Assembly: GCA_017626295.1 (NCBI GenBank)
Contig: JAGAJB010000038.1
Span: 62,001 to 126,000, forward strand
Origin: Clostridia bacterium
GTDB lineage: Bacteria; Bacillota; Clostridia; Oscillospirales; Acutalibacteraceae
DNA: 64,000 bases
Reading direction: 5' to 3'
Shown here: in pieces, positions 1-8,993 of the stretch
How positions within the stretch are numbered: the stretch's first letter is position 1
How the letters are laid out: each line of letters opens with the position of its first letter
Position numbers and translations under genes: made by a program
The notes under the pieces: model-generated
Told to the model about the DNA's origin: nothing
Seen by the model: the letters and a program-made list of their open reading frames with translations, nothing else
Database searches by the model: none

Positions 1-111
1 GACAGCGAAGTGGTTTCGTACAGACAGAGCGTTGAGGAAGGCACAAAGGCGGAACTCGGTTCTACCATTACTGTTTACTTTAAAACAACAACAGGCGTTC
101 AGGACGACTGA
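1..111 (+). CDS. C-terminal PASTA end of a SpoVD/PBP2-type penicillin-binding protein (partial)
   Basis: The open frame enters from the left edge and stops at 109-111. The 36 visible residues include a GSTITVYF strand typical of the last beta strand of a PASTA domain, the beta-lactam/peptidoglycan-sensing module that ends SpoVD and PBP2x-type transpeptidases. The position just before murE matches the usual pbpB/spoVD-murE order of Clostridia and Bacilli. The transpeptidase domain itself is outside the window, so the assignment to SpoVD rests on the PASTA fragment plus gene order. There is a 34-base gap to murE and no terminator, so the two are probably cotranscribed. Confidence 0.7.
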   Translation, partial: DSEVVSYRQSVEEGTKAELGSTITVYFKTTTGVQDD

Positions 112-145
112 TTTATAAAGGTCATAAGGTAAAGGAGTTAAGAAA

Positions 146-1564
146 ATGCTTTTATCAGAACTTTTAAAAGGTATAAATATTTTATCAGAGTACGAGGATA
201 GAGAGATTTCTGATGTAACCGATAAAACCCATAAAATTTCCGAGGGTTGCGCCTTCGTTTGTGTAGTTGGTGCTCGTTTCGACGGTCACTCTTTTGCGGA
301 AAACGCAGTCAAAGAAGGTGCAAAAGCGGTTATAGTTTCAAGGGATTTAGGTCTTAAAGAGCAGATTTTGGTTGAAAATACACGTGAAGCCTATGCAATT
401 ATGTGTAAAAATCTTTGCGGTTGCGCCGTTGATAAACTTACTGTTATTGGTATAACGGGCACTAACGGAAAAACAACAACTGCATTCGTTATTAAAGATA
501 TACTTTCTTCTCTCGGTATTAAAAGCGGTCTTATCGGTACAGTTAAAAATATGGTAGGGGATCGTGAATTCCATACCGAACTTACCACCCCCGACCCTTA
601 CGATATGCACGCACTTTTCAAAATGATGGTGGATGACGGCATAAAGTATTGCGTTATGGAGACGTCCTCCCAGGCGTTCCATCAGATGCGCCTTGCAGGA
701 ATACATTTTGAAACAGGCGTTTTTACAAACCTTACACAAGACCATCTTGATTATCACGGCACTATTGAGGAATACAAACGCTGTAAAAAAACACTCTTTC
801 TTAACTGTGACAAGGCAGTTATAAACGCTGATGATGAAACAGGGGCTTATATGAGCGACGGTATAACTGCCGAGGTTAAAACTTACGGTATAAATACCCC
901 TTGTGACTATAAAGCAGAGAATGCGGAATTTTTCGCTGACAGAGTTGAATATGATTTAAACGGAGAAAGGGTGATTTTCAATATCCCCGGCGGTTTCTCG
1001 GTTTATAATTCACTTTGTGCAATAGGTGCTGTTTGCTCACTCGGTTTCGGTTTTACTGAGGTTGTCAACGCAATTTCCGATGCGTCAACCGTTAAAGGCA
1101 GACTTGAACTTTTAAAAACAAATACAGATTACGGTGTAATTATAGATTACGCCCACACTCCCGACGGACTCGAAAAGGCTCTTAACGCGGTACGCGGTTT
1201 CACTAAGGGCAGGGTAATTACTCTTTTCGGTTGCGGTGGTGACAGAGATAAAACCAAACGTCCCAAAATGGGCAGAATGGCTACGGATTTATCGGATATT
1301 GTTGTTGTTACAACCGATAACCCCCGTACAGAAGACCCCGATGAAATCATAAAAGAAATTCTTATAGGTACAGTCGGCTCAAAAGCGGAAGTTATTTCCA
1401 TTACCGACAGAAGCGAAGCAATTGCCTACGCTTTAAAAATTGCAAAAGCAGGGGATACAATTCTTCTTGCAGGTAAGGGTCACGAAACTTATCAGGTAAT
1501 AGGCAAAGAACGCGTTCATTATGACGAGCGTGAAGTCGTTGCAGATATATTATCGAAAATGTAA
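146..1564 (+). CDS. murE: UDP-N-acetylmuramoyl-tripeptide synthetase MurE (meso-DAP type)
   Basis: Cytoplasmic Mur ligase of 472 residues that adds the third amino acid to UDP-MurNAc-L-Ala-D-Glu. The ATP-binding loop GTNGKTTT lies near residues 105-112. The specificity motif DNPR is at about 391-394, within TTDNPRTEDPDE; DNPR is the signature of meso-diaminopimelate ligases, while lysine-adding enzymes differ here. The C-terminal GKGHETYQ motif is present near 443. Length and domain order (Mur ligase N, middle, C) are normal. The start ATG is 9 bases after an AAAGGAG site. It sits between the PASTA protein and murF in the wall operon, so lipid II of this organism should carry meso-DAP. Confidence 0.97.
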   Translation: MLLSELLKGINILSEYEDREISDVTDKTHKISEGCAFVCVVGARFDGHSFAENAVKEGAKAVIVSRDLGLKEQILVENTREAYAIMCKNLCGCAVDKLTVIGITGTNGKTTTAFVIKDILSSLGIKSGLIGTVKNMVGDREFHTELTTPDPYDMHALFKMMVDDGIKYCVMETSSQAFHQMRLAGIHFETGVFTNLTQDHLDYHGTIEEYKRCKKTLFLNCDKAVINADDETGAYMSDGITAEVKTYGINTPCDYKAENAEFFADRVEYDLNGERVIFNIPGGFSVYNSLCAIGAVCSLGFGFTEVVNAISDASTVKGRLELLKTNTDYGVIIDYAHTPDGLEKALNAVRGFTKGRVITLFGCGGDRDKTKRPKMGRMATDLSDIVVVTTDNPRTEDPDEIIKEILIGTVGSKAEVISITDRSEAIAYALKIAKAGDTILLAGKGHETYQVIGKERVHYDEREVVADILSKM

Positions 1565-1596
1565 CACTATTTTGTTGCTATTAGGATGATTTTGGT

Positions 1597-2967
1597 ATGA
1601 AAAAGATTTCAATTAAAGATATAGCAGAGTTTTGTTCATCAAAAACAACTTTAACAGGGGAAATCAGTAAAATTTCAACGGACAGTCGTGATATTGATGA
1701 AAATACCCTTTTTGTTGCCCTTATAGGCGAGCGTTTTGATGCCCACGATTTCGTTGAAGATGTACTTAAAAAAGGCGCAAAAGCCGTTGTATGCAGTAAG
1801 CCTATGGGTGATGATGAACGCATAATATATGTTGAAAACACAGGTAAAGCCCTTCTCGACATTGCACACGGATACAGAAAAATGTTCAATATTCCTTTTA
1901 TTGGCCTTACGGGAAGTGTGGGTAAAACAACAAGTAAAGGTATGATTTACTCCGTTGTAAAGAAAAAATTCAATACTTTGCGTACCGCAGGTAATCTTAA
2001 TAATGAAATCGGTGTTCCTAAGACACTTTTCGGACTTGAGGAATATCACGAAGCAGCAGTTATTGAGATGGGTATGAACCATTTTGAAGAGATTTCAAGG
2101 CTTTCAAAAACCGTTGAACCCTCAATAGCGGTAATTACAAACGTAGGTACTGCCCATATTGAAAATTTAGGGTCAAGAGAGGGTATTTTAAAAGCAAAAT
2201 TAGAAATTCTTGACGGAATGGCTAAAGGCTCTACACTTATAATTAACGGCGATAATGATATGCTCTCAACTGTTGAAACCGATGATTACGAAGTAATCCG
2301 TTTCGGTATTGAGGGCGAAAATCTTCAGATGAAAGCCGTGGATATTAAATCCGACGAATCGGGAAGTACTTTCAAAGCCCTTTACGGCGAAGAGGAAGCG
2401 GAAGTTTTCGTTCCCGCGGTGGGATTACATAACGTGTATAACGCCCTTTGTGCAATGTGTGTGGGTAAAAAATTGGGTTATACACTCAGTGAAGCCGCAT
2501 CGGGTATTGCTGATTTTGAATCTGAGGGTATGCGCCAGAAAATAACCCGTATAAATAATAACGTGTTCATAGAAGATTGTTATAACGCTAACCCCGACAG
2601 TATGATGGCTTCTCTGGAAGCACTCAAAACAATAAAAAACAAACGCTCGTTTGCCGTTCTCGGCGATATGCTTGAACTTGGTGAATTCAGTGAAAAAGCA
2701 CACCGTCAAGTAGGCGAAAAAGCCGCCCAAACAGGTTGTGAATGGGTTTTAACATACGGTGAACTTTCAAAATTTATAACCGACGAAGCACAGAAAAACG
2801 GTTGCAAAGCCAAAAGTTTCGATGATAAAGAAGCGTTGGCGGATTTCCTTTTCCGAAATCTTTGTGATGGCGATGCCGTTCTTTTCAAAGGCAGTCGCGG
2901 AATGAAAATGGAAGAAATTTTCTTATCTCTGTACAAAAAAATAGGGTATAACCCCGATAACACTTGA
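1597..2967 (+). CDS. murF: UDP-N-acetylmuramoyl-tripeptide--D-alanyl-D-alanine ligase MurF
   Basis: Final cytoplasmic Mur ligase (456 residues), which joins D-Ala-D-Ala to the UDP-MurNAc-tripeptide. The P-loop GSVGKTT is near residues 106-112, the central NPDSM motif near 331, and the C-terminal GSRGMKME motif near 431-438. It begins 32 bases after murE. The ribosome binding site ahead of the ATG is weak (GGATGATTTTGGT), which suggests translation partly coupled to murE. The length is normal. It is part of the dcw operon; no internal terminator is seen. Confidence 0.96.
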   Translation: MKKISIKDIAEFCSSKTTLTGEISKISTDSRDIDENTLFVALIGERFDAHDFVEDVLKKGAKAVVCSKPMGDDERIIYVENTGKALLDIAHGYRKMFNIPFIGLTGSVGKTTSKGMIYSVVKKKFNTLRTAGNLNNEIGVPKTLFGLEEYHEAAVIEMGMNHFEEISRLSKTVEPSIAVITNVGTAHIENLGSREGILKAKLEILDGMAKGSTLIINGDNDMLSTVETDDYEVIRFGIEGENLQMKAVDIKSDESGSTFKALYGEEEAEVFVPAVGLHNVYNALCAMCVGKKLGYTLSEAASGIADFESEGMRQKITRINNNVFIEDCYNANPDSMMASLEALKTIKNKRSFAVLGDMLELGEFSEKAHRQVGEKAAQTGCEWVLTYGELSKFITDEAQKNGCKAKSFDDKEALADFLFRNLCDGDAVLFKGSRGMKMEEIFLSLYKKIGYNPDNT

Positions 2968-3022
2968 TTTTTTACCGTTTTCAAGGTAGGATTAAGAAAA
3001 AGGATAATAAGGAGTAAAAAAT

Positions 3023-4096
3023 ATGAATATTGTTGTTGCGTGCATTTTAGCGGCAGTAATTTCTTTTGCAATTGCTTTCGGTCTGGGTTACGTGGTTATC
3101 CCGTTCCTTCATAAACTTAAATTCGGTCAGACCATACTTGATATAGGACCGAAATGGCACAAGAATAAACAGGGTACACCTACAATGGGCGGTATTTTAT
3201 TTATTCTCGGTACTGTTATAGCCTTTGTGGTTGTGGTTATAATAGATAAAGTTCTCGGTGGCGATATTATCGGGTCTGTAAATGTGGGCGAAACCGCATC
3301 GCAGTTTATTGCAGAGCAGGTTTCCTCAAAAGCCTCATCCAACAACATCAAAGTATGGGGCGGGCTTATTATGGCTCTCGGCTTTGCATTTATAGGTTTC
3401 CTGGATGACTATATAAAGGTTGTAAAAAAACGTAATCTGGGACTTACAATCTTACAGAAAACCGTTCTTCAGGTTGTTCTGATGGTGGGTTATCTACTTT
3501 GCCTTTATATCAATGACCCCACAGGCAGTATGTTTATACCTTTCTTCGGTGTTGTAGAAACAAAGATTTTCTTCTGGCTTATCGGCTTTGCCGTGATTTA
3601 CGCTACAACTAATGCGGTTAACTTTACAGACGGCATTGACGGACTTTGCGGTTCGGTTACCGTAACTGCCGCTATCAGTTTTATTGCCATTGCGGGACTT
3701 CGTAATTGCCTTGGCATCAGCCTTCTTGCCTCTGCTCTTGCAGGCGGTCTTATCGGTTACCTTATCTGGAACTGGCATCCTGCAAAGGTTATGATGGGTG
3801 ACCTTGGCTCAATGTTCCTTGGCGGTCTTATTGTAGCATTCGCTTATGCTGTTGATTGCCCCATTATCATTCTTCTCACAGGTATTATTTACGTTGCTGA
3901 GTTCGGCTCAGACGTTATTCAGATAGGTTACTTCAAACTTACTCACGGTAAACGCATTTTCAAAATGGCTCCCATTCACCATCATTTTGAAATGTGCGGT
4001 TGGAAAGAAGTAAAAATAGTTAAAATCTTTACTCTCGTTAACCTTATCGGTGGCGTTCTTGCAGTGCTCGTTACATACTTCGGCGCTCCGAAATAA
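3023..4096 (+). CDS. mraY: phospho-N-acetylmuramoyl-pentapeptide transferase MraY
   Basis: Integral membrane enzyme (357 residues, about ten hydrophobic segments) that makes lipid I from undecaprenyl phosphate and UDP-MurNAc-pentapeptide. The catalytic and Mg-binding motifs are all visible: FLDDYIKV near residue 127, NFTDGIDGL near 199-207, GDLGSMFLGG near 256, and the PIHHHFE loop near 317-323. A good AAGGAG site precedes the ATG. In most relatives murD follows mraY; here ftsW/spoVE follows after 32 bases, so murD has been moved elsewhere or lies outside the window. Confidence 0.97.
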   Translation: MNIVVACILAAVISFAIAFGLGYVVIPFLHKLKFGQTILDIGPKWHKNKQGTPTMGGILFILGTVIAFVVVVIIDKVLGGDIIGSVNVGETASQFIAEQVSSKASSNNIKVWGGLIMALGFAFIGFLDDYIKVVKKRNLGLTILQKTVLQVVLMVGYLLCLYINDPTGSMFIPFFGVVETKIFFWLIGFAVIYATTNAVNFTDGIDGLCGSVTVTAAISFIAIAGLRNCLGISLLASALAGGLIGYLIWNWHPAKVMMGDLGSMFLGGLIVAFAYAVDCPIIILLTGIIYVAEFGSDVIQIGYFKLTHGKRIFKMAPIHHHFEMCGWKEVKIVKIFTLVNLIGGVLAVLVTYFGAPK

Positions 4097-4128
4097 ACAT
4101 ATAAAAATAAACTGAAAGGTGTGGTAAC

Positions 4129-5379
4129 ATGCAAAAGAAAAAATCATTCAATGATTTGTTTGTGAAAAACGGCATGGATATTCCGTTCTTCCTTATAATG
4201 ATAGGTCTTATGACCGTTGGTCTTGTGATGCTTCTTTCTGCAAGTTACATTTACGCCTTCCATTACAGCGGAACAGGTGACAGCCTTTACTATTTTAAAA
4301 GACAGTTGGTTTTTGCCGTTGCAGGCATAATAGGTATGGTTATCTATTCCCGACTCAATTATAAATATTTAAGATATTTTTCAAATCTCGGTTTGGTTGT
4401 TGCTTTGGGTATCCTTGCAATAACCGTTTTAAGAGGTGGCGGTGACGGTATCAACCGTTGGTTCGGTATCGGCTCGTTTCAGTTCCAACCCTCAGAAATT
4501 GCTAAATTTATGCTGATTATTTTCTGCGCAACAGGTCTTGATAAAGACCATAAAAAAATCATCAGCGCAGAGCCTTCAAAAGCAGGCTGGGCTAAAAAGA
4601 TAAGTGAAATTACAAACGGCCGTATAAAAATAACCCAGGGAACAACCACAATGTTTTTCTATGCATTGGTTATAGGTTTAACTGCGGGTATGGTTCTTTT
4701 GGGAAGCCACCTTTCAGGTGCTATACTTATTCTTCTTATCGGTGTTGCAATGCTCTGGATAGGTGAGTGCAGAGCCCGTTGGTTTGCAATAGGCGGCGTG
4801 GTAGTTGTTATAGTTCTCATATACGTTATGTTCAATTATGAGGACCTTCCTTTGAAAGAATATATGATTGTACGTATCAAGGCTTGGCGTATTAAAGACT
4901 TTTCACCGGACGATGCCCGTTGGCAGATTAACCATTCCTTGTATGCTCTCGGTTCGGGCGGATTTTTAGGTGCAGGTTTGGGAAATTCAAAGCAAAAATA
5001 TCTTTACGTTTCAGAATCACATACAGACTTCATTTTCTCAATTATCGGTGAAGAACTCGGCTTTGTCGGTTGCGTTTTGATTCTCGGTATATTTATCGCT
5101 CTTATTTTAAGAGGTATCTATATCGGTATGCGTGCAAAAGACCGTTTCGGAGCATTGTTGGTTTTCGGTATGACCGCCCAACTTGCGTTGCAGGTAATGT
5201 TCAACGTTGCGGTTGTTACGGATACAGTTCCCAATACGGGTATCAGCCTTCCGTTTTTCAGTTACGGTGGTTCGGCACTTATGATAACACTTCTTGAAAT
5301 GGGAACGATACTCGGAGTTTCCCGACAGGCAGATTTGCCGAAAGTGTATTTTTTGAGAAAATCAAAAAAATCCAATTAA
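4129..5379 (+). CDS. ftsW: FtsW/SpoVE SEDS-family peptidoglycan polymerase
   Basis: A SEDS glycosyltransferase of 416 residues with about ten membrane segments. It polymerises lipid II at the septum together with a class B PBP. Family motifs are clear: the NHSLYALGSGG / GAGLGNS stretch near residues 270-290 and the ESHTDFIF loop near 295-302, followed by GEELGF. A hydrophilic insertion of roughly 45 residues (about 142-185, rich in Lys) separates two early membrane segments, longer than in Bacillus SpoVE. The position between mraY and murG is that of spoVE in Bacillus, so it may be the sporulation paralogue, the vegetative FtsW, or serve both roles. The ATG follows a GAAAGGTG site. Confidence 0.93.
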   Translation: MQKKKSFNDLFVKNGMDIPFFLIMIGLMTVGLVMLLSASYIYAFHYSGTGDSLYYFKRQLVFAVAGIIGMVIYSRLNYKYLRYFSNLGLVVALGILAITVLRGGGDGINRWFGIGSFQFQPSEIAKFMLIIFCATGLDKDHKKIISAEPSKAGWAKKISEITNGRIKITQGTTTMFFYALVIGLTAGMVLLGSHLSGAILILLIGVAMLWIGECRARWFAIGGVVVVIVLIYVMFNYEDLPLKEYMIVRIKAWRIKDFSPDDARWQINHSLYALGSGGFLGAGLGNSKQKYLYVSESHTDFIFSIIGEELGFVGCVLILGIFIALILRGIYIGMRAKDRFGALLVFGMTAQLALQVMFNVAVVTDTVPNTGISLPFFSYGGSALMITLLEMGTILGVSRQADLPKVYFLRKSKKSN

Positions 5380-5409
5380 ATTAAATCAATTTGAAAAGGA
5401 CAGTGCTTT

Positions 5410-6528
5410 ATGAGAGTTTTAATAGCGGCAGGCGGTACAGGCGGTCACGTTAACCCTGCGCTTGCAGTTGCGGGCGAAATAAAAAAACAATACCCGGATG
5501 CAGAAATCTGCTTTGTAGGTACTCCCGACAGAATTGAATCAAAAATCGTTCCTGCAGCAGGGTATCCTTTAAAAACTATCGAAATTTCCGGCTTTAAACG
5601 CGGTTTTTCCGCTGCTGATATAAAAGCAAACGTTAAAACTGTTGTAAGACTTCTTAAAAGTTCTGGTAACGTTAAGAAAATTATTAACGATTTTAAGCCC
5701 GATGTTGCAGTAGGCTTCGGCGGTTATGTCAGCGGACCTGTTATAAGAATGGCGGCAAAAATGGGCATACCCACCGCTATTCACGAACAGAATGCATATC
5801 CCGGAGTTACAAATAAAGCGCTTGCGGAAAAAGTGGATGCAGTAATGCTCACCGCAGAAGATGCCAGAAAGCATATGAACTGTAAAAACGAGCCTGTTGT
5901 AACGGGACTTCCCGTGCGCGGTGAACTCTTTGAAGCAGACGGCGAAGTGTCACGAAAAGAACTGCGGTTTAACAGCAATCCCATCATTCTTTGTATGGGT
6001 GGCTCTTTGGGTGCAAAAGTAATAAATAAGGCTATGGTTGAAGTTCTTGTTTCTCATAAAGACGATACCGATTTCAACTACATAGTTTCCACAGGTCAGA
6101 ACGGTCTTTGGGTTCCCGATGAACTTAAAGAAAAAGGTATTGACCTTGATAAATCAAAAAATATTCAAATCCGTACATATATTGACGATATGGCACGCTG
6201 TCTTTCAGCGGCAGACCTTGTTATCTGCCGTGCAGGTGCATCGTCACTTTCTGAAATACAGGCTCTCGGAAAACCCTCAATTCTTATTCCTTCACCCAAC
6301 GTTACCGAGAATCATCAGTTCCATAATGCAATGGCACTTGTTAATAAAAACGCCGCAGTAATTATCGAGGATAAAGACCTTAACGGCGAAAGACTGGGTG
6401 AAGAAATCAATAAATTGATGTCCGACAAAAATCTTCTTAATAATATCGGCAAAAATGCACGGAATATGGCGGTTACAGATGCAACGTCGCGTATTTGTGA
6501 TATAGTTGTCGGACTTATAAAAAAGTAA
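5410..6528 (+). CDS. murG: UDP-N-acetylglucosamine--MurNAc-pentapeptide transferase MurG
   Basis: GT28 glycosyltransferase (372 residues) that converts lipid I to lipid II at the inner face of the membrane. The N-terminal glycine-rich loop GGTGGHVNPALA is at residues 8-19. The inter-domain GGSLGAK loop is near 197. The UDP-GlcNAc-binding segment RAGASSLSEIQALGKP is near 273. It is 30 bases after ftsW with an AAAGGA site. Length and architecture (two Rossmann halves) are ordinary. Confidence 0.96.
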   Translation: MRVLIAAGGTGGHVNPALAVAGEIKKQYPDAEICFVGTPDRIESKIVPAAGYPLKTIEISGFKRGFSAADIKANVKTVVRLLKSSGNVKKIINDFKPDVAVGFGGYVSGPVIRMAAKMGIPTAIHEQNAYPGVTNKALAEKVDAVMLTAEDARKHMNCKNEPVVTGLPVRGELFEADGEVSRKELRFNSNPIILCMGGSLGAKVINKAMVEVLVSHKDDTDFNYIVSTGQNGLWVPDELKEKGIDLDKSKNIQIRTYIDDMARCLSAADLVICRAGASSLSEIQALGKPSILIPSPNVTENHQFHNAMALVNKNAAVIIEDKDLNGERLGEEINKLMSDKNLLNNIGKNARNMAVTDATSRICDIVVGLIKK

Positions 6529-6610
6529 TTTAACACTTTTAAAATAACGGCATATTATACAGCGTAAGGCTTTTTTCGCCTTGTAGAACTATACTGAAAG
6601 GAGCAGCTGT

Positions 6611-7900
6611 ATGTCTGCCTTCGTTATTAACGGCGGAAGACGCCTTAACGGAAATCTGCGTGTTCAGGGCTCCAAAAACAGCGTTTTACCCATACTTGCC
6701 GCAACGTTACTGATAAACGGAAAGTGTGTTATACATAATTGTCCTGCACTTTCCGATACGGAATGTACGGTAAAAATCTTAAAAAGTCTCGGTTGTAAAG
6801 TACAACGGGACGGCACAAGTATTTGTGTGGACAGCACATCAGCCACAGGGTTTGAAATACCCGGAAGCCTTATGCGTGAAATGCGTTCTTCGGTTGTGTT
6901 TTTGGGTGCGATTCTCGGCAGAATGGGTAAAGCAACCATTTCTGCACCGGGTGGATGTGAAATAGGTCTAAGACCCATTGATTTACATCTTTATGCAGTT
7001 AAACGCCTTGGTGTTGATATTGAAGAAAGTTACGGTAAACTTGTGTGTACGGTACCGAACGGTCTGAAGGGTACTAAAATTACATTCTCTTTCCCCAGTG
7101 TCGGTGCTACCGAAAATGCACTTCTTGCCTGTGTTACCGCAAAAGGGAACACTACAATAGTTAATTGTGCACGGGAACCGGAAATAATAGATTTGTGCGA
7201 TTTTCTTAATTCCTGCGGTGCAAAAATCACAGGTGCAGGTGAGAGTATAATTTCAGTTGAGGGTGTAAAGGAACTTCACGGTTGCGAACATTCTGTTATA
7301 TGCGACCGTATAGCCGCAACAACTTACCTTGTAGCAGGTGCAGTTACGGGCGGAGATGTTGAAATTCACAATACAGTTCCGATTCACCTTAATTCAATAT
7401 TACCTCTTTTAGAAGAGTCGGGGTGCGACGTGCGTGTAAGATGTAAATCTATTCGCCTTAAAGCCCCCGGAAGATTAAAAAGAATAGATAAAATCATAAC
7501 TCAGCCCTATCCGGGTTTTCCCACCGATGCACAGGCACCATTTACTACGTTGACGTCCATCGCTTCGGGTACGAGTGTGATTGTTGAAAATATATTTGAA
7601 AGCCGATTAAAGCACGTTCCCGAACTTGTGCGTATGGGTGCTAAAATACGTGCAGAGGGCAGGGTAGCCGTTGTGGAGGGTGTTGAGCGCCTTTACGGTG
7701 CAGAGGTGATTTCACCCGATCTTAGAGGCGGTGCGGCACTTGTTGTTGCAGGTTTGTGCGCGTCAGGTACTACCGTTGTCAAAAACACTAATTTTATTGA
7801 CAGGGGTTATGAAGATTTTGAAAATAATCTGTGTATGCTGAACGCCGATATTTACAGGAAGGTTAAAACTGATGGAACAAAGGAAAAGAAAAAACTCTAA
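6611..7900 (+). CDS. murA: UDP-N-acetylglucosamine 1-carboxyvinyltransferase MurA
   Basis: EPSP-synthase-family enzyme (429 residues) that transfers enolpyruvate to UDP-GlcNAc, the first committed step of peptidoglycan synthesis. The fosfomycin-target cysteine is Cys116, in the GGCEIGLRP loop, so fosfomycin sensitivity is expected. The KNSVLPIL phosphate-binding segment is near residues 21-29 and RGGAALVVAG near 375. An AAGGAG site sits 8 bases before the ATG. The 82-base gap after murG holds a small AAGGC/GCCTT hairpin of unclear role. The 3' end overlaps ftsQ by 29 bases, so the two are translationally linked. Confidence 0.95.
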   Translation: MSAFVINGGRRLNGNLRVQGSKNSVLPILAATLLINGKCVIHNCPALSDTECTVKILKSLGCKVQRDGTSICVDSTSATGFEIPGSLMREMRSSVVFLGAILGRMGKATISAPGGCEIGLRPIDLHLYAVKRLGVDIEESYGKLVCTVPNGLKGTKITFSFPSVGATENALLACVTAKGNTTIVNCAREPEIIDLCDFLNSCGAKITGAGESIISVEGVKELHGCEHSVICDRIAATTYLVAGAVTGGDVEIHNTVPIHLNSILPLLEESGCDVRVRCKSIRLKAPGRLKRIDKIITQPYPGFPTDAQAPFTTLTSIASGTSVIVENIFESRLKHVPELVRMGAKIRAEGRVAVVEGVERLYGAEVISPDLRGGAALVVAGLCASGTTVVKNTNFIDRGYEDFENNLCMLNADIYRKVKTDGTKEKKKL

Positions 7901-8828
7901 ACGTTCTCAGACAAAAATAATACCACCTAAAAGAAAAAATACGGAGAGTTTATCCCGTGATGAGGTACGTTCAATAAATAAAAAGAAAATTAGGCGTAAG
8001 CGAAAAGCCAAAAGGATAGCGTTACTTATGGCTTTGGCTGTTACGGTAATAAGTGTCGGTATTGTTCTGGTGCTTTCTGTTTTCTTTAAAATCAGTACAG
8101 TTACCGTTAAGGGTGATAAAGTTTATTCCGATAAGGAAGTAACCCTTAAAAGCGGTATTGAAGTGGGCGATAATCTTTTCAGAGTCAGCCAAGAAGAACT
8201 TAACGAAAAACTCGCTAAAGCATTGCCTTATATAGATAAAGTTACACTTGAACGGCAACTGCCCGATACGGTTATAATAACAGTTACCGCTACACGTGAA
8301 GTTGCCGCTTTGCAGGCGGGTTCGGGTTTCGTGCTTATAGACCATACGGGTAAAGTACTCGATAAAGATGCACCAATGCTCCGCGAGAGTGTTGCCGTTG
8401 TAACGGGTCTTACTCCCAAAAATATTGTTGAGGGTGAAAAAATCGCCCTCGGCAAAGAGGATATTACCAATGATTTCATTACACTTCTTAACGGCATAAA
8501 AGAAAGTAAAATAAATCTTCTTACGGAGATAAATATAACTAAAACAGGGGAATATGAACTCCGCTATGACGACAGAATTACCATAAAACTCGGTACTGTT
8601 GACAATATTGCCGTTAAACTTCAAAGGGCGATGGCGGCTATTGAAAAAGAAAACGAAATAAATTCATATTCAGAGGGCGTACTTGATCTAAGAACTGAGC
8701 CCTATGCCTATTTCAGCCCCGGTGAAGAGGAAACTACCGGGCAACAAAAACCAAGTGACCAAAAGGGCGATACTACAAGTACGACGGATGTTTCCGGGGC
8801 AGAAACCACTGAAAACAGCGACGAATAA
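7872..8828 (+). CDS. divIB: cell division protein FtsQ/DivIB
   Basis: Bitopic divisome protein of 318 residues. A strongly basic cytoplasmic N-terminus (about 1-53) is followed by one membrane span (about 54-75). Then comes a POTRA domain (about 76-148, beginning ISTVTVKGD) and a beta domain, and an acidic Thr/Ser-rich tail after about 290. This is the standard FtsQ/DivIB layout. The POTRA domain contacts the FtsL/FtsB partners and the class B PBP. The ATG lies inside the end of murA. Sequence conservation in this family is low, so the call rests on topology, the POTRA segment and position before ftsZ. Confidence 0.85.
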   Translation: MEQRKRKNSKRSQTKIIPPKRKNTESLSRDEVRSINKKKIRRKRKAKRIALLMALAVTVISVGIVLVLSVFFKISTVTVKGDKVYSDKEVTLKSGIEVGDNLFRVSQEELNEKLAKALPYIDKVTLERQLPDTVIITVTATREVAALQAGSGFVLIDHTGKVLDKDAPMLRESVAVVTGLTPKNIVEGEKIALGKEDITNDFITLLNGIKESKINLLTEINITKTGEYELRYDDRITIKLGTVDNIAVKLQRAMAAIEKENEINSYSEGVLDLRTEPYAYFSPGEEETTGQQKPSDQKGDTTSTTDVSGAETTENSDE

Positions 8829-8901
8829 TTCGGAATTTGACCCATAATTTACATTTTATGACTGTTATATTTGAAAATTAGTTAAAATTTTAAAAAATAA
8901 C

Positions 8902-8930
8902 TTGATATTGTGTGAATTCTGTGGTAACAT
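8902..8930 (+). promoter_or_regulatory. ftsZ promoter (sigma-A type)
   Basis: TTGATA (8902-8907) and TAACAT (8925-8930) are separated by 17 bases in the 165-base AT-rich gap between ftsQ and ftsZ. A second TATAAT hexamer at 8955-8960 lacks a convincing -35 box. The gap and promoter suggest ftsZ is expressed separately from the wall-precursor operon. Confidence 0.6.
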
Positions 8931-8993
8931 CTAAGGGATGTATTATGCTCGTATTATAATGTATATTAGAGTTATAAATTAGGAGGAAGAAAA

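Noticed and set aside
8022-8624. Long minus-strand open frame (200 codons) opposite ftsQ
   Set aside because: It lies fully within ftsQ on the other strand, with no ribosome binding site and no recognisable family; it reflects codon bias.
8955-8960. Second ftsZ promoter based on a TATAAT hexamer
   Set aside because: No acceptable -35 hexamer at 16-18 bases; mentioned only as a possibility under the main promoter.
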